From contig SBGS01000184.1 in assembly GCA_006226555.1 (NCBI GenBank), positions 1 through 8,782 of the forward strand: a stretch of 8,782 nt of DNA, read 5' to 3'. The notes under the pieces are model-generated. The model saw nothing but the letters and a program-made list of their open reading frames with translations, ran no database searches and was not told where the DNA came from. Positions 1 to 7,236 of this stretch are shown piece by piece; within the stretch, counting starts at the first letter, position 1; every line of letters begins with the position of its first letter. Source of the DNA: Bacteroidota bacterium. GTDB lineage: Bacteria; Bacteroidota; Bacteroidia; Flavobacteriales_D; Crocinitomicaceae. The translations under genes and the position numbers were made by a program.

Positions 1-1
1 T

Positions 2-3000
2 AGCTCGTTACTGATCTCTACAGGTTGTGACCCAACAAACACACCACCTAACTCAGCATTTGCTTCAATACCTACTGGACCAGCTCCGGTAATTATTCCT
101 CAGAATGCAAGTGTTAGCTTCTACGATCAATCAACCAATGTCCCAACGGCATGGAACTGGGTTATTTCAGGAGTTCAAGGTACTGATTGGAATTATATCA
201 ATAGTACAAACGGATCGTCTCAAGATCCACAAGTAGAATTCTATAATGTCGGAACATACGACGTTACTCTTACTGCTTCTAATCCATACGGTGCAGACCC
301 TTCCCCTGCTGTCGAAACAGCATATGTACAGGTAGTTGCTCCTGCTTCGGGCACGGCATGTGATACGCTGCGCAACTGGGATCCTGCAGACGCTGATCTC
401 AACGGTTATTATACATATGTAGGTCAATGGGGGTATTCTCCGGGGCATGCAGAGTTCTGTGGAGCACCATCCAATAACTGCTATGGACTTCAATATGCGG
501 AGAAGTTAACTTATTCAGGAACTGCGGAAGTTAGAAGATTCGCAATGCCATTCTTCTTGGCTGAAGATAATTCCGGATCAGGAACAATCGTACTACATGT
601 GTATGATGACAACGGTCCCGGAGGGATTCCAGGCACAGTTCTAGCTTCTGAAACTATAAATATTGCTGATATTAATGCTGGTCAGTGGAACGAATTTGAT
701 TTCACAACACCGGCAAGCGTTACCGGTACTTTCTGGGCAGGTTTTGAATTATTCTATGGTACACCTCAGGATTCCATTAGAATAGGGATGACAGACACTA
801 GACCTGGAGGTAACGACTCGTATTACGTGGACATTGCAGGCTTTGGATGGTATGATGTTTCAGCACTTGGAATTACTGGTTCCATTGCGTTGGATGTGAT
901 GCTTTCTAACGGACCAGATCCTGTTGCGGATTTTACTGCTACAAATGACCTAGCTTGTCCTGGAGGAATTATTGATGTAAATGGTTCCAACTCTCAAAAC
1001 ACTACGAATTACTACTGGTATTTGACGGATGATCCGGTTACAACGGTTATTTCATCATCTACTACTCCAAGTAATTCATATACGTTCAATACACCTGGTG
1101 ATTTCAGAATTTACTTATTTGCCGACGGGTCTTGTAAATCAGACGGTATTTATTTACCTGTTACTGTTAATCCAGCTGTATCAGCAACTGTTAACTCAAC
1201 ACCTACTACGTGCGGAAATAACAATGGTACAATTACGGTTTCAGGAGCGACTGGAGGCGATGGAACTTATTACTACAGCCTTGATGGACAGAATTATTAC
1301 ACGTCAAACACGTTTAACAATTTACCATCTGGAACATACACAGTTTATGTAGCAACGTTTGGAGATAATTGTGAAGCTGTTTATCCAAATATCGTTGTAG
1401 GTGGTTCAACTCCATTTACAGCGACAGTTTCTCCTAACGTATCAGTTTGCCCAGGAAACTCTGCTACAATTGAAGCATTTGGTGGTGCATCTTATGCTTG
1501 GTATGACGGACCGAATTTGATAGCCTCTACCCCATCAACAATTGTAACACCTGCAACCCAAACACAATATTCTTGTATTGTAACAAATGGCTCAGGATGT
1601 CAATCGACAGTTTACACTACGGTAACTGTTTATACTCCACCAACAGCACCTGTGATCACTCCTCAAGGAGCTACCACTTTCTGTTCGGGTAGTGATGTTG
1701 ATCTTCAATCTTCTTACGCAACAGGAAACCTTTGGTCTAACTCACAGACTGGATCTACCATTACGGTAAATAGTACAGGAAGCTACACTGTAACGCATAC
1801 GGATGCAAACGGATGCTCATCTACTTCTGCTCCTATTTCGATCACAGTGGTTACTCCACCAACGATCACGGCAGGAACAATCACTGGTCCTAACGCATGT
1901 GCTACTGCAACCGGTTCAATTCAAGTAAATGGAACGGGTTCAGGTGACATATCTTGGTCGGGAACTGCTTCAGGAGGTCAAACTGGAATAACACTACCGT
2001 ATACTATTCCTAATCTTGGTGCAGGTACTTATAACATCGTATTTACGAATTCTACTGGTTGTCCATCAAATACTTTGAACCAAGGTCTTAATGACCCTAA
2101 CCCACCGACAACTCCTGTGATCACTCCTTCAGGAGCGACTACATTCTGTAACGGTGGTTCTGTTACGTTGAGTTCTTCTTATGCTTCAGGTAACTCTTGG
2201 TCTAACTCGGCAACCACTCAGGATATTATTGTAACGACGTCAGGTACATATTCTGTTACCTATACCGATGGATCTAACTGCTCTTCGAGCTCTGCTCCAA
2301 TCGTTGTAACTGTTAATAATAACCCGGCTGCTCCAACTATTGCAGCAAGTGGACCTGTAACATTCTGTGATGGAGGTTCTGTTACATTAACATCTTCTCA
2401 GGGAACAGGTAATTTGTGGTCAACTTCTGAAAGTACCCCTGCCATTACGGTAACAACTTCAGGATCATATACAGTAACATATACGAACGCGAACAACTGT
2501 TCTACTACTTCTGCTCCTTTGGTTGTAACTGTTAATCCTTTACCAGCGGCCCCTACGATCACTGCAAATGGACCAACAACGTTCTGTGATGGTAGTTCAG
2601 TTACGCTTACAGCTTCACAAAGCTCCGGAATTAATTGGTCTACAAATGAGACCACTCAAAGTATTACCGTGAGTAGTGATGGTACTTATAGTGTGACTTA
2701 TACGGATGGAAACAACTGTGAGTCTGTATCGACTAGTGAAACAGTTACAGTTAACCCGCTTCCAACAGTAAGTTTCGGAGCCCTCACAAATACATGTGAG
2801 AACTATGCACCATTCACTCTTAGCGGTGGTTCACCTAGTGGAGGAACGTATTCCGGAACAGGAGTTAGCGGAACTGATTTCGACCCATCTGTGGGTACAG
2901 GTACTTACACTATCACATACACTTATACAGATGCGAATTCTTGTTCTAACAGCGCTACATCAGACATTACAGTTGACGCTTGTTTAAGTGTAGAGCTGAT

Positions 3001-3232
3001 TAATGGTTATGAACTAAACGTTTATCCAAATCCATTTAGCACACAGCTAAACATTTCACTTGAAGGTGAGTTCACCTATGAACTGATCGATGCCAGTGGA
3101 AGAATTATTGAAATTGGAACTGGGAAAGATCATTCAGTTCTAGACGTTCAAAAGCTTGACGCCGGTTATTACACACTTCGTGTGAATAGCGGAAATGAAA
3201 ATCAAGTGGTTCGTTTAACAAAAGCCAACTAA
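2..3232 (+). CDS. Large modular secreted protein with T9SS type A sorting domain (5'-truncated)
   Basis: The reading frame is open from the first bases, so the ATG at 545 is internal and the true start lies upstream; 1076 residues are visible. In window numbering I see a PKD domain at about 20-113 (VSFYDQST, WNWVISG, GTYDVTLTASN). A Cys/Trp/Gly-rich stretch and jelly-roll-like segment follow at about 118-300. A second PKD-like domain starts near 306 (DPVADF), a SprB-like unit spans about 394-467, and an Ig-like domain about 472-548. Four related 72-73-residue Ig-like repeats lie between 549 and 921, interrupted by a second SprB-like unit at 621-703. A further Ig-like domain spans about 922-998. 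The C-terminus (about 1004-1076) is a classical T9SS type A sorting domain: LNVYPNPF, then YELIDASGRII, then LDAGYYTLRV. By family knowledge it is exported by T9SS and anchored to or released from the cell surface. Similar arrays follow M43 or subtilisin-like peptidases or adhesin cores in Bacteroidota, but the N-terminal part needed to decide is absent. A strong terminator follows. Confidence 0.93.
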   Translation, partial: SSLLISTGCDPTNTPPNSAFASIPTGPAPVIIPQNASVSFYDQSTNVPTAWNWVISGVQGTDWNYINSTNGSSQDPQVEFYNVGTYDVTLTASNPYGADPSPAVETAYVQVVAPASGTACDTLRNWDPADADLNGYYTYVGQWGYSPGHAEFCGAPSNNCYGLQYAEKLTYSGTAEVRRFAMPFFLAEDNSGSGTIVLHVYDDNGPGGIPGTVLASETINIADINAGQWNEFDFTTPASVTGTFWAGFELFYGTPQDSIRIGMTDTRPGGNDSYYVDIAGFGWYDVSALGITGSIALDVMLSNGPDPVADFTATNDLACPGGIIDVNGSNSQNTTNYYWYLTDDPVTTVISSSTTPSNSYTFNTPGDFRIYLFADGSCKSDGIYLPVTVNPAVSATVNSTPTTCGNNNGTITVSGATGGDGTYYYSLDGQNYYTSNTFNNLPSGTYTVYVATFGDNCEAVYPNIVVGGSTPFTATVSPNVSVCPGNSATIEAFGGASYAWYDGPNLIASTPSTIVTPATQTQYSCIVTNGSGCQSTVYTTVTVYTPPTAPVITPQGATTFCSGSDVDLQSSYATGNLWSNSQTGSTITVNSTGSYTVTHTDANGCSSTSAPISITVVTPPTITAGTITGPNACATATGSIQVNGTGSGDISWSGTASGGQTGITLPYTIPNLGAGTYNIVFTNSTGCPSNTLNQGLNDPNPPTTPVITPSGATTFCNGGSVTLSSSYASGNSWSNSATTQDIIVTTSGTYSVTYTDGSNCSSSSAPIVVTVNNNPAAPTIAASGPVTFCDGGSVTLTSSQGTGNLWSTSESTPAITVTTSGSYTVTYTNANNCSTTSAPLVVTVNPLPAAPTITANGPTTFCDGSSVTLTASQSSGINWSTNETTQSITVSSDGTYSVTYTDGNNCESVSTSETVTVNPLPTVSFGALTNTCENYAPFTLSGGSPSGGTYSGTGVSGTDFDPSVGTGTYTITYTYTDANSCSNSATSDITVDACLSVELINGYELNVYPNPFSTQLNISLEGEFTYELIDASGRIIEIGTGKDHSVLDVQKLDAGYYTLRVNSGNENQVVRLTKAN
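1646..1861 (+). repeat. Ig-like repeat unit 1 (72 aa) in the T9SS protein
   Basis: First of four homologous in-frame units. It begins APVITPQGATTFC and contains a GNLWSN core, a GSYTVTHTDANGCSS strand pair and a terminal ITVVTPP linker. Two cysteines, one near the start (TFC) and one in the DANGC motif, recur at the same places in every unit and could form a disulfide after export. Unit 1 is separated from units 2-4 by a different, SprB-like domain. Confidence 0.8.
1862..2110 (+). other. SprB-like domain inserted between Ig-like repeats 1 and 2
   Basis: This encodes an 83-residue segment with ITGPNACATATGSIQV near the start, a ISWSGTASGG core and a closing LGAGTYNIVFTNSTGC motif. The pattern of a Cys, then G-S-I-x-V, then a late L-x-x-G-T-Y-x-(V/I) strand resembles SprB repeat domains of gliding or surface adhesins. 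It also resembles the unit encoded at about 1181-1402 (TTCGNNNGTITVSG ... LPSGTYTVYV). It breaks an otherwise tandem array. The domain assignment is by eye. Confidence 0.55.
2111..2329 (+). repeat. Ig-like repeat unit 2 (73 aa) in the T9SS protein
   Basis: The unit begins TPVITPSGATTFCNGGSV and includes GNSWSN, GTYSVTYTDGSNCSS and the linker VTVNNNP. Its first 40 or so bases are close to those of unit 1: both share the exact stretch cctgtgatcactcct. This suggests a common origin by duplication. The paired cysteines are conserved. Confidence 0.8.
2330..2548 (+). repeat. Ig-like repeat unit 3 (73 aa) in the T9SS protein
   Basis: The unit begins APTIAASGPVTFCDGGSV, followed by GNLWSTSES, GSYTVTYTNANNCST and the linker VTVNPLP. 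It is directly adjacent to units 2 and 4 with no gap. It shares the FCDG(G/S)SVTLT motif and the VNPLP linker with unit 4, which makes units 3 and 4 the closest-looking pair. Confidence 0.8.
2549..2764 (+). repeat. Ig-like repeat unit 4 (72 aa) in the T9SS protein
   Basis: The unit begins APTITANGPTTFCDGSSV, followed by GINWSTNETT, GTYSVTYTDGNNCES and the linker VTVNPLP. It is the last of the four homologous units. The next domain (from 2765, TVSFGALTNTC) is Ig-like but belongs to a different subtype, with a GGTYSGTGVSG motif. Confidence 0.8.
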
Positions 3233-3246
3233 AGAACAATAGAAAT

Positions 3247-3279
3247 AAAAGTCCCTGTATAAAATGCAGGGACTTTTTT
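3247..3279 (+). terminator. Intrinsic terminator of the T9SS protein gene
   Basis: An 11-bp perfect stem (aaaagtccctg at 3247-3257 with cagggactttt at 3267-3277) encloses a 9-nt loop that can pair further. The run of six T at 3274-3279 includes the last bases of the stem. It starts 15 nt after the stop codon, on the coding strand, as expected for Rho-independent termination. Confidence 0.88.
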
Positions 3280-3286
3280 ATGCCAT

Positions 3287-3322
3287 AAAAAAACGGGAAG
3301 CTTTATTCAGCCTCCCGTTTTT
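3287..3322 (-). terminator. Intrinsic terminator of gyrB
   Basis: Read on the minus strand, a 14-bp stem (3309-3322 with 3289-3302) contains one G-U wobble and a 6-nt loop, and it runs into seven T (3287-3293 on the complement). On the plus strand the wobble becomes an A-C mismatch, so the hairpin favours minus-strand termination. It lies about 20 nt past the gyrB stop codon. Confidence 0.85.
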
Positions 3323-3341
3323 ATTTTAACTCTTACTCTAG

Positions 3342-5294
3342 TTACGCGTCGATCTTAGCGTATTTTGCATTTTTTTCAATAAACTCTCTACGAGGTGGAA
3401 CTTCATCTCCCATCAGCATAGAGAATACTTGATCGCATTCTGCTGCATTCTCAATCGTAACCTGACGCAAAGTCCTGTATTCAGGATTCATTGTTGTTTC
3501 CCAAAGTTGCTCTGCATTCATCTCTCCAAGACCTTTGTAACGCTGTACGTTCACTGAAGACTCTGCTCCTCCACCTTTCATGTCCTGAATCAATCGATCA
3601 CGCTGATTATCATCCCATGCATACGCCGATTTAGTACCCTTTTTCACTTGATATAGCGGAGGTGTTGCAATGTAGATATAACCTTTCTCTACCAGCTCCT
3701 TCATATAACGGAAGAAGAACGTTAGAATAAGCGTCTCAATGTGAGAACCATCGACATCGGCATCACACATGATGATGATTTTATGATATCTCAAATTATC
3801 TAAGTTCAACGCTTTGGAATCCTCTTCGGTTCCGATTCTCACGCCAAGCGCAGTATAAATATTTTTGATCTCTTCATTTTCAAAGATCTTGTGCTGCATA
3901 GCTTTTTCAACATTCAGGATCTTACCTCTTAATGGCATGATCGCCTGAAAATTACGGTCTCGACCTTGTTTAGCCGTTCCACCCGCTGAATCTCCCTCGA
4001 CAAGATACAATTCACATTCAGCCGGATCTTTTGAGGAACAATCAGCCAGTTTACCAGGAAGCCCGGAACCTGACATGACGCTCTTACGTTGAACCATTTC
4101 ACGTGCCTTGCGTGCAGCTTGACGAGCTTTAGCAGCAAGAACTACCTTTTGAACAATAATACGTGCTTCATTCGGATGTTCTTCGAGGAATACTGTAAGC
4201 ATTTCAGAAACTCCCTGACTCACAGGTGCAGTTACCTCTCTGTTCCCCAACTTCGTTTTAGTTTGTCCTTCAAATTGAGGCTCAGCAACCTTAACAGAAA
4301 CAACCGCAGTCAAGCCTTCACGGAAATCATCACCTTCGATCTCTATCTTTTCTTTGGCAAGAATTCCAGAATCAACCGCATACTTTTTGAGTGTATTCGT
4401 CAATCCTCTTCTGAATCCAGATAAATGTGTACCTCCTTCGTGGGTATTGATGTTATTTACATACGCCTGAATATTTTCAGTGTATGAAGTATTGTACGTC
4501 ATTGCTACTTCCACAGGAATTCCGTCCTTTTCACCTTCAAAGTAGATAACATCACCGATCAATGACTCACGATTGCGATCAAGATATGCCGCAAACTCGC
4601 GAAGTCCGCCTTCTGAATGGAATTTTTCCGTTTGAGGATTACCATCGTCATCCAGATTTCTCATATCCGACAAGGTGATCGTAATTCCTTTGTTCAAGAA
4701 AGCGAGCTCACGCATACGAGCAGCGAGCGTATCGTAATTATAGATCGTTGATTCAAAAATGGAACTATCAGGTTTAAAAGTCACTTCCGTACCTGTAATG
4801 TTCGAAGTACCAACTTCTTTTACATCGTACAAAGGCTTTCCTATACTGTACTCCTGCTGGAAAATCTTTCCTTCACGGTGAACTACGGCCTTTAAATGAG
4901 TTGAAAGTGCATTCACACATGAAACCCCTACCCCGTGTAAACCTCCAGAAACCTTATACGTATCCTTATCGAATTTACCTCCAGCGTGCAGAACGGTCAT
5001 AACAACTTCCAAAGCTGATTTCTTCTCTTTGGTGTGCATCGCCGTTGGTATACCTCGACCATTATCAACTACTGTAATGGAATTATCCTCATTAATTGTA
5101 ACCGCTATCGTATCACAGTGTCCAGCTAAAGCCTCATCAATAGAGTTATCAACCACCTCATAAACCAAATGATGCAGACCTTTCACTCCAACATCACCGA
5201 TGTACATCGCCGGACGTTTTCTTACTGCTTCTAATCCCTCCAGTACCTGGATATTATCCGCAGCGTAATCTTGTTTTTTTGCTTCTTCACTCAT
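3342..5294 (-). CDS. gyrB: DNA gyrase subunit B (EC 5.6.2.2)
   Basis: This is the ATPase/TOPRIM subunit of type IIA topoisomerase; with GyrA it introduces negative supercoils using ATP. The protein has 650 residues, the short form without the large TOPRIM insertion of enterobacterial GyrB. The GHKL ATPase region shows YEVVDNSIDEA with the predicted general base E46 and Mg-binding N50, D77 in VVDNGRGIP, and the glycine loop GLHGVGV at 118-124. The TOPRIM metal ligands are E433 (YLVEGDSAGG), D511 and D513 (CDADVDGSH). The C-terminal GyrA-contact region carries RYKGLGEMNAEQLW. I chose the ATG at 5294 (MSEEAKKQDY) because the in-frame extension to 5369 encodes 25 Phe/Cys/Arg/Asn-rich residues unlike any GyrB N-terminus. 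ParE is less likely given the overall GyrB-like motifs. The gene is monocistronic in view, with its own terminator, and diverges from the OmpA-like gene. Confidence 0.97.
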   Translation of the reverse strand: MSEEAKKQDYAADNIQVLEGLEAVRKRPAMYIGDVGVKGLHHLVYEVVDNSIDEALAGHCDTIAVTINEDNSITVVDNGRGIPTAMHTKEKKSALEVVMTVLHAGGKFDKDTYKVSGGLHGVGVSCVNALSTHLKAVVHREGKIFQQEYSIGKPLYDVKEVGTSNITGTEVTFKPDSSIFESTIYNYDTLAARMRELAFLNKGITITLSDMRNLDDDGNPQTEKFHSEGGLREFAAYLDRNRESLIGDVIYFEGEKDGIPVEVAMTYNTSYTENIQAYVNNINTHEGGTHLSGFRRGLTNTLKKYAVDSGILAKEKIEIEGDDFREGLTAVVSVKVAEPQFEGQTKTKLGNREVTAPVSQGVSEMLTVFLEEHPNEARIIVQKVVLAAKARQAARKAREMVQRKSVMSGSGLPGKLADCSSKDPAECELYLVEGDSAGGTAKQGRDRNFQAIMPLRGKILNVEKAMQHKIFENEEIKNIYTALGVRIGTEEDSKALNLDNLRYHKIIIMCDADVDGSHIETLILTFFFRYMKELVEKGYIYIATPPLYQVKKGTKSAYAWDDNQRDRLIQDMKGGGAESSVNVQRYKGLGEMNAEQLWETTMNPEYRTLRQVTIENAAECDQVFSMLMGDEVPPRREFIEKNAKYAKIDA

Positions 5295-5356
5295 AATTAA
5301 AAACCTTCTGTTTTCGTTTGAATTGCGAACCTTTTGAACACAAAAAGTCCAACAAA

Positions 5357-5364
5357 CAAAAATA
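5357..5364 (-). promoter_or_regulatory. Possible gyrB promoter -7 element
   Basis: The complement reads TATTTTTG, a full match to the Bacteroidota -7 consensus TAnnTTTG, 62 nt upstream of the chosen gyrB ATG. I do not find a TTG -33 element at the usual 17-23 nt spacing, so this is a weak call in an A/T-rich gap. Confidence 0.25.
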
Positions 5365-5448
5365 AACATCTGAGTCCGCTAAAGCGAACGAAAACCCGCA
5401 TGAATACAACTACTTTTCAACAAAAAAAGGACTGAAATTGTTAATAGC

Positions 5449-5456
5449 TATAATTG
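5449..5456 (+). promoter_or_regulatory. Possible -7 element for the OmpA-like gene
   Basis: TATAATTG differs at one position from the Bacteroidota -7 consensus TAnnTTTG and contains a perfect sigma70-type TATAAT. It lies 45 nt before the ATG at 5502. No convincing -33 or -35 partner is seen, so the call is tentative. Confidence 0.25.
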
Positions 5457-5501
5457 TGCACTAAATGGAACATTATTTGAAGTTATCCGTTAATTAAACA
5501 A

Positions 5502-6362
5502 ATGAGGTTAGCTCTACTCTTTATATGGATCACAATGCAGTTTTTTCTCTTTGCAGAAGAACAGCTGGGCGGTACCTGGCAAGGTATATTGACCTATGCA
5601 GGTCAAAAGATCGAACAAAGTAACCTATTGTACGTGCAGATCGATGGTGAGAAAGGCGAAGTAGATGGTTTGATGCGCGAAGAAAAGTATGAAAGCGATC
5701 TCTATGCGTTAAAGCAAACTAAGTTCACTCTGAAAGACAACAAGGTGGAGTTCAAGCAGATCGTTGTATCTAAGAGCAAAAAAAGCTCCTCTACCAAATG
5801 GTGCAGATTGTCCGGAGAGTTAGCGTATGACGAGCAATCGGGTTATTTGTCAGGTCAATTTACGAGTACAGACTGTAAGCGCGTAATCGGGACGATCATA
5901 TTGTATAAAGCTGATTTCAAATTAGAAGAAACCGAAGAAATCAACGTCAGCCAAATATGGTTTACTCCTTTTCTACGTGACTATAAAGACGGCCTTTCAG
6001 CACCTAAAATAAGAGATCTAGAACGTAAGAACTTTAAATTTGAACCTGTCTATTTTGATTATGATGAAGCTGTCATCAGAGATGAATACAAGACATTTTT
6101 AGATAGACTCATTAAAGTCGTTCGTGGACATAGCGATCTGCGCGTATTAGTCATTGGACATACTGATGCTGATGGATCTGACACCTACAACGATGAACTA
6201 TCAAAAAGAAGAGCTCAGGCCATTATAGATTATTTTATCTCAAAAGGAATTGAATCCGATCGTCTTGAATTTGACTTTAAAGGAGAACGCAATCCCGTAG
6301 GAAATAATAACACGCCTGAAGGCAAGCAACTGAATAGAAGAGTTGATTTTAAATTCATTTAA
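5502..6362 (+). CDS. Exported OmpA-C-domain (peptidoglycan-binding) protein with novel N-terminal domain
   Basis: The protein has 286 residues. Residues 1-18 form a short signal peptide (Arg2, then a hydrophobic run to FLFA) with no lipobox Cys, so it is probably a periplasmic protein rather than a lipoprotein. Residues about 22-140 are a strand-rich domain starting LGGTWQGILTYAG, with two cysteines (C101, C125) that could pair; I do not recognise a family. Residues about 177-286 form an OmpA C-terminal domain: FEPVYFDYDEAVIRDEY, LRVLVIGHTDADG, then the YNDELSKRRAQAI helix and LNRRVDFKF at the end. D222 and R237 are 15 residues apart, matching the conserved Asp/Arg pair that binds the diaminopimelate of peptidoglycan in this family. 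There is no transmembrane beta-barrel, so it probably tethers its N-terminal domain to the cell wall. Its stop codon interlocks with that of the convergent DUF2147 gene. Confidence 0.88.
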   Translation: MRLALLFIWITMQFFLFAEEQLGGTWQGILTYAGQKIEQSNLLYVQIDGEKGEVDGLMREEKYESDLYALKQTKFTLKDNKVEFKQIVVSKSKKSSSTKWCRLSGELAYDEQSGYLSGQFTSTDCKRVIGTIILYKADFKLEETEEINVSQIWFTPFLRDYKDGLSAPKIRDLERKNFKFEPVYFDYDEAVIRDEYKTFLDRLIKVVRGHSDLRVLVIGHTDADGSDTYNDELSKRRAQAIIDYFISKGIESDRLEFDFKGERNPVGNNNTPEGKQLNRRVDFKFI

Positions 6363-6793
6363 TCCTCCGGAACCCTTAACCACGATTGCGTGCGATATAA
6401 CGGGCCTAAGAATGCTTTAACGATCATTATGTCCTTATTCTGATGTGACAGCACAAATTTCGCTTCAAAGGTTCTCCCTGCTTTCGGATCAAGAATAGTC
6501 CCTTTAGAATAGCCCTGTCCATCCCATTTCATACCTCTAATAACCTGCATACCGACCCAGTGCTTTCCTTTTCGATCATCGGAACATTTATCACAGATCG
6601 GGTTATCTGAACGACCTGGTTTTGGGAATAGATAAATGATGTCACCATACATGAGACCATTTACAGTGTATAATTTTATCACTGATTTCTTAGTCCCTTC
6701 TTCGTCTATCATCAACCACCTACCCTTATAGTCAGAAGCATTGTTTGAGGACAGCAATAAAAGGGGAAATAATAAAGGAAATAGCGCCTTCAT
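6359..6793 (-). CDS. DUF2147 family exported protein, copy 2
   Basis: The protein has 144 residues. It has an N-terminal hydrophobic signal sequence (about residues 4-16, likely cut near NNAS) followed by a DUF2147 domain over the rest. Recognisable features are GRWLMID at 24-30, MYGDIIYLFP, a CDKC motif at 67-70, GTILDPKAG, and the closing LGPLYRTQSWLRV. It is about half identical by eye to the upstream copy. Its ATG shares one base with the stop codon of that copy (TAATG on the minus strand), so translation is probably coupled. The family is of unknown function. The signal sequence implies action in the periplasm or at the outer membrane. The stop codon overlaps the 3' end of the convergent OmpA-like gene by 4 bp, leaving no space for a terminator between the genes. 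Confidence 0.85.
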   Translation of the reverse strand: MKALFPLLFPLLLLSSNNASDYKGRWLMIDEEGTKKSVIKLYTVNGLMYGDIIYLFPKPGRSDNPICDKCSDDRKGKHWVGMQVIRGMKWDGQGYSKGTILDPKAGRTFEAKFVLSHQNKDIMIVKAFLGPLYRTQSWLRVPED

Positions 6794-7236
6794 TATTCTT
6801 TCTTAACCCTGATCCAAGTTTGGGTTCTATATAGTGGTCCAAGATAACCTCGGACGTGCAGCATATCGTTATTTTCTTTGTTTACCCATAATTTCAGGCT
6901 GTACACCTTACCGTTTTCAGGGTCTACAATCGTTCCACCATCCCACGATGTACCATTCCACTTCAATTCGCGAACGATCTGAAGTCCAACCAATGGCTGA
7001 TCCTTTCGATCATCTGTACATTTGTCACACTTCGGATCTGGTTCTCTTCCTTCTCTTGGGAATAGGTAAATTATCTTTCCATAAAGCTTTCCGTTCTCCT
7101 TATACAATTCAACGACAGATTTTTGCTTTCCGGTTTTATCATCAATAGTTACCCATCTGTCCACTGCTGACTTTTGAGCAGTTACGGTAAATCCAATTAT
7201 GGCAATTATTGTACTTAAAACAATTTTAATCTTCAT
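6793..7236 (-). CDS. DUF2147 family exported protein, copy 1
   Basis: The protein has 147 residues. Residues 1-20 are a signal peptide (Lys-rich start, hydrophobic IIAIIGF, cleavage expected after TVTA). The DUF2147 domain shows DRWVTIDD at 26-33, KLYGKIIYLFP at 50-60, CDKC at 70-73, KWNGTSWDGGTIVDPENGKVY at about 92-112 and YLGPLYRTQTWIRV at 131-144. It resembles the canonical family pattern more closely than copy 2 (GKVY after the DP motif, VRGYLG). The start codon lies inside the end of the pabA-type gene (11-nt overlap), so it is the middle gene of a chained operon. Function is unknown. The CDKC pair could bind a metal or form a disulfide, but the sequence alone does not show which. Confidence 0.88.
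   Translation of the reverse strand: MKIKIVLSTIIAIIGFTVTAQKSAVDRWVTIDDKTGKQKSVVELYKENGKLYGKIIYLFPREGREPDPKCDKCTDDRKDQPLVGLQIVRELKWNGTSWDGGTIVDPENGKVYSLKLWVNKENNDMLHVRGYLGPLYRTQTWIRVKKE

Noticed and set aside
2398..2655. Minus-strand 85-codon frame within the Ig-like repeats
   Set aside because: It lies opposite strongly supported repeat coding sequence, resembles no known protein and is a by-product of the repeated codon pattern.
1646..2764. Repeat region considered as a CRISPR-like or non-coding tandem array
   Set aside because: The units are about 216-219 bp, in frame, divergent at the DNA level and encode conserved protein motifs, so they are protein domain repeats.
545..3232. Treating the ATG at 545 as the start of a complete 895-residue protein
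   Set aside because: The same frame is open to position 2 and encodes a good PKD domain upstream, so 545 is an internal methionine and the gene is cut by the window edge.
3730..3770. Glutamate after DADVDGSHI in GyrB where E. coli has Arg, considered as a resistance or functional change
   Set aside because: This position varies between lineages, all metal ligands are intact, and no functional meaning can be drawn from it alone.
4089..4424. Plus-strand 111-codon frame antisense to gyrB
   Set aside because: It is fully inside the conserved gyrB coding region, has a Ser/Asn/Arg/Leu-rich composition without recognisable motifs, and is a shadow frame.
5295..5369. N-terminal extension of gyrB to a start at 5369
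   Set aside because: The extra 25 residues (Phe/Cys/Arg/Asn-rich) match no GyrB N-terminus. The ATG at 5294 gives the normal MSEE...NIQVLEGLEAVRKRPAMYIG start.
6834..7148. Plus-strand 104-codon frame antisense to DUF2147 copy 1
   Set aside because: It overlaps a clear DUF2147 domain gene with a signal peptide. The antisense product has no family features.
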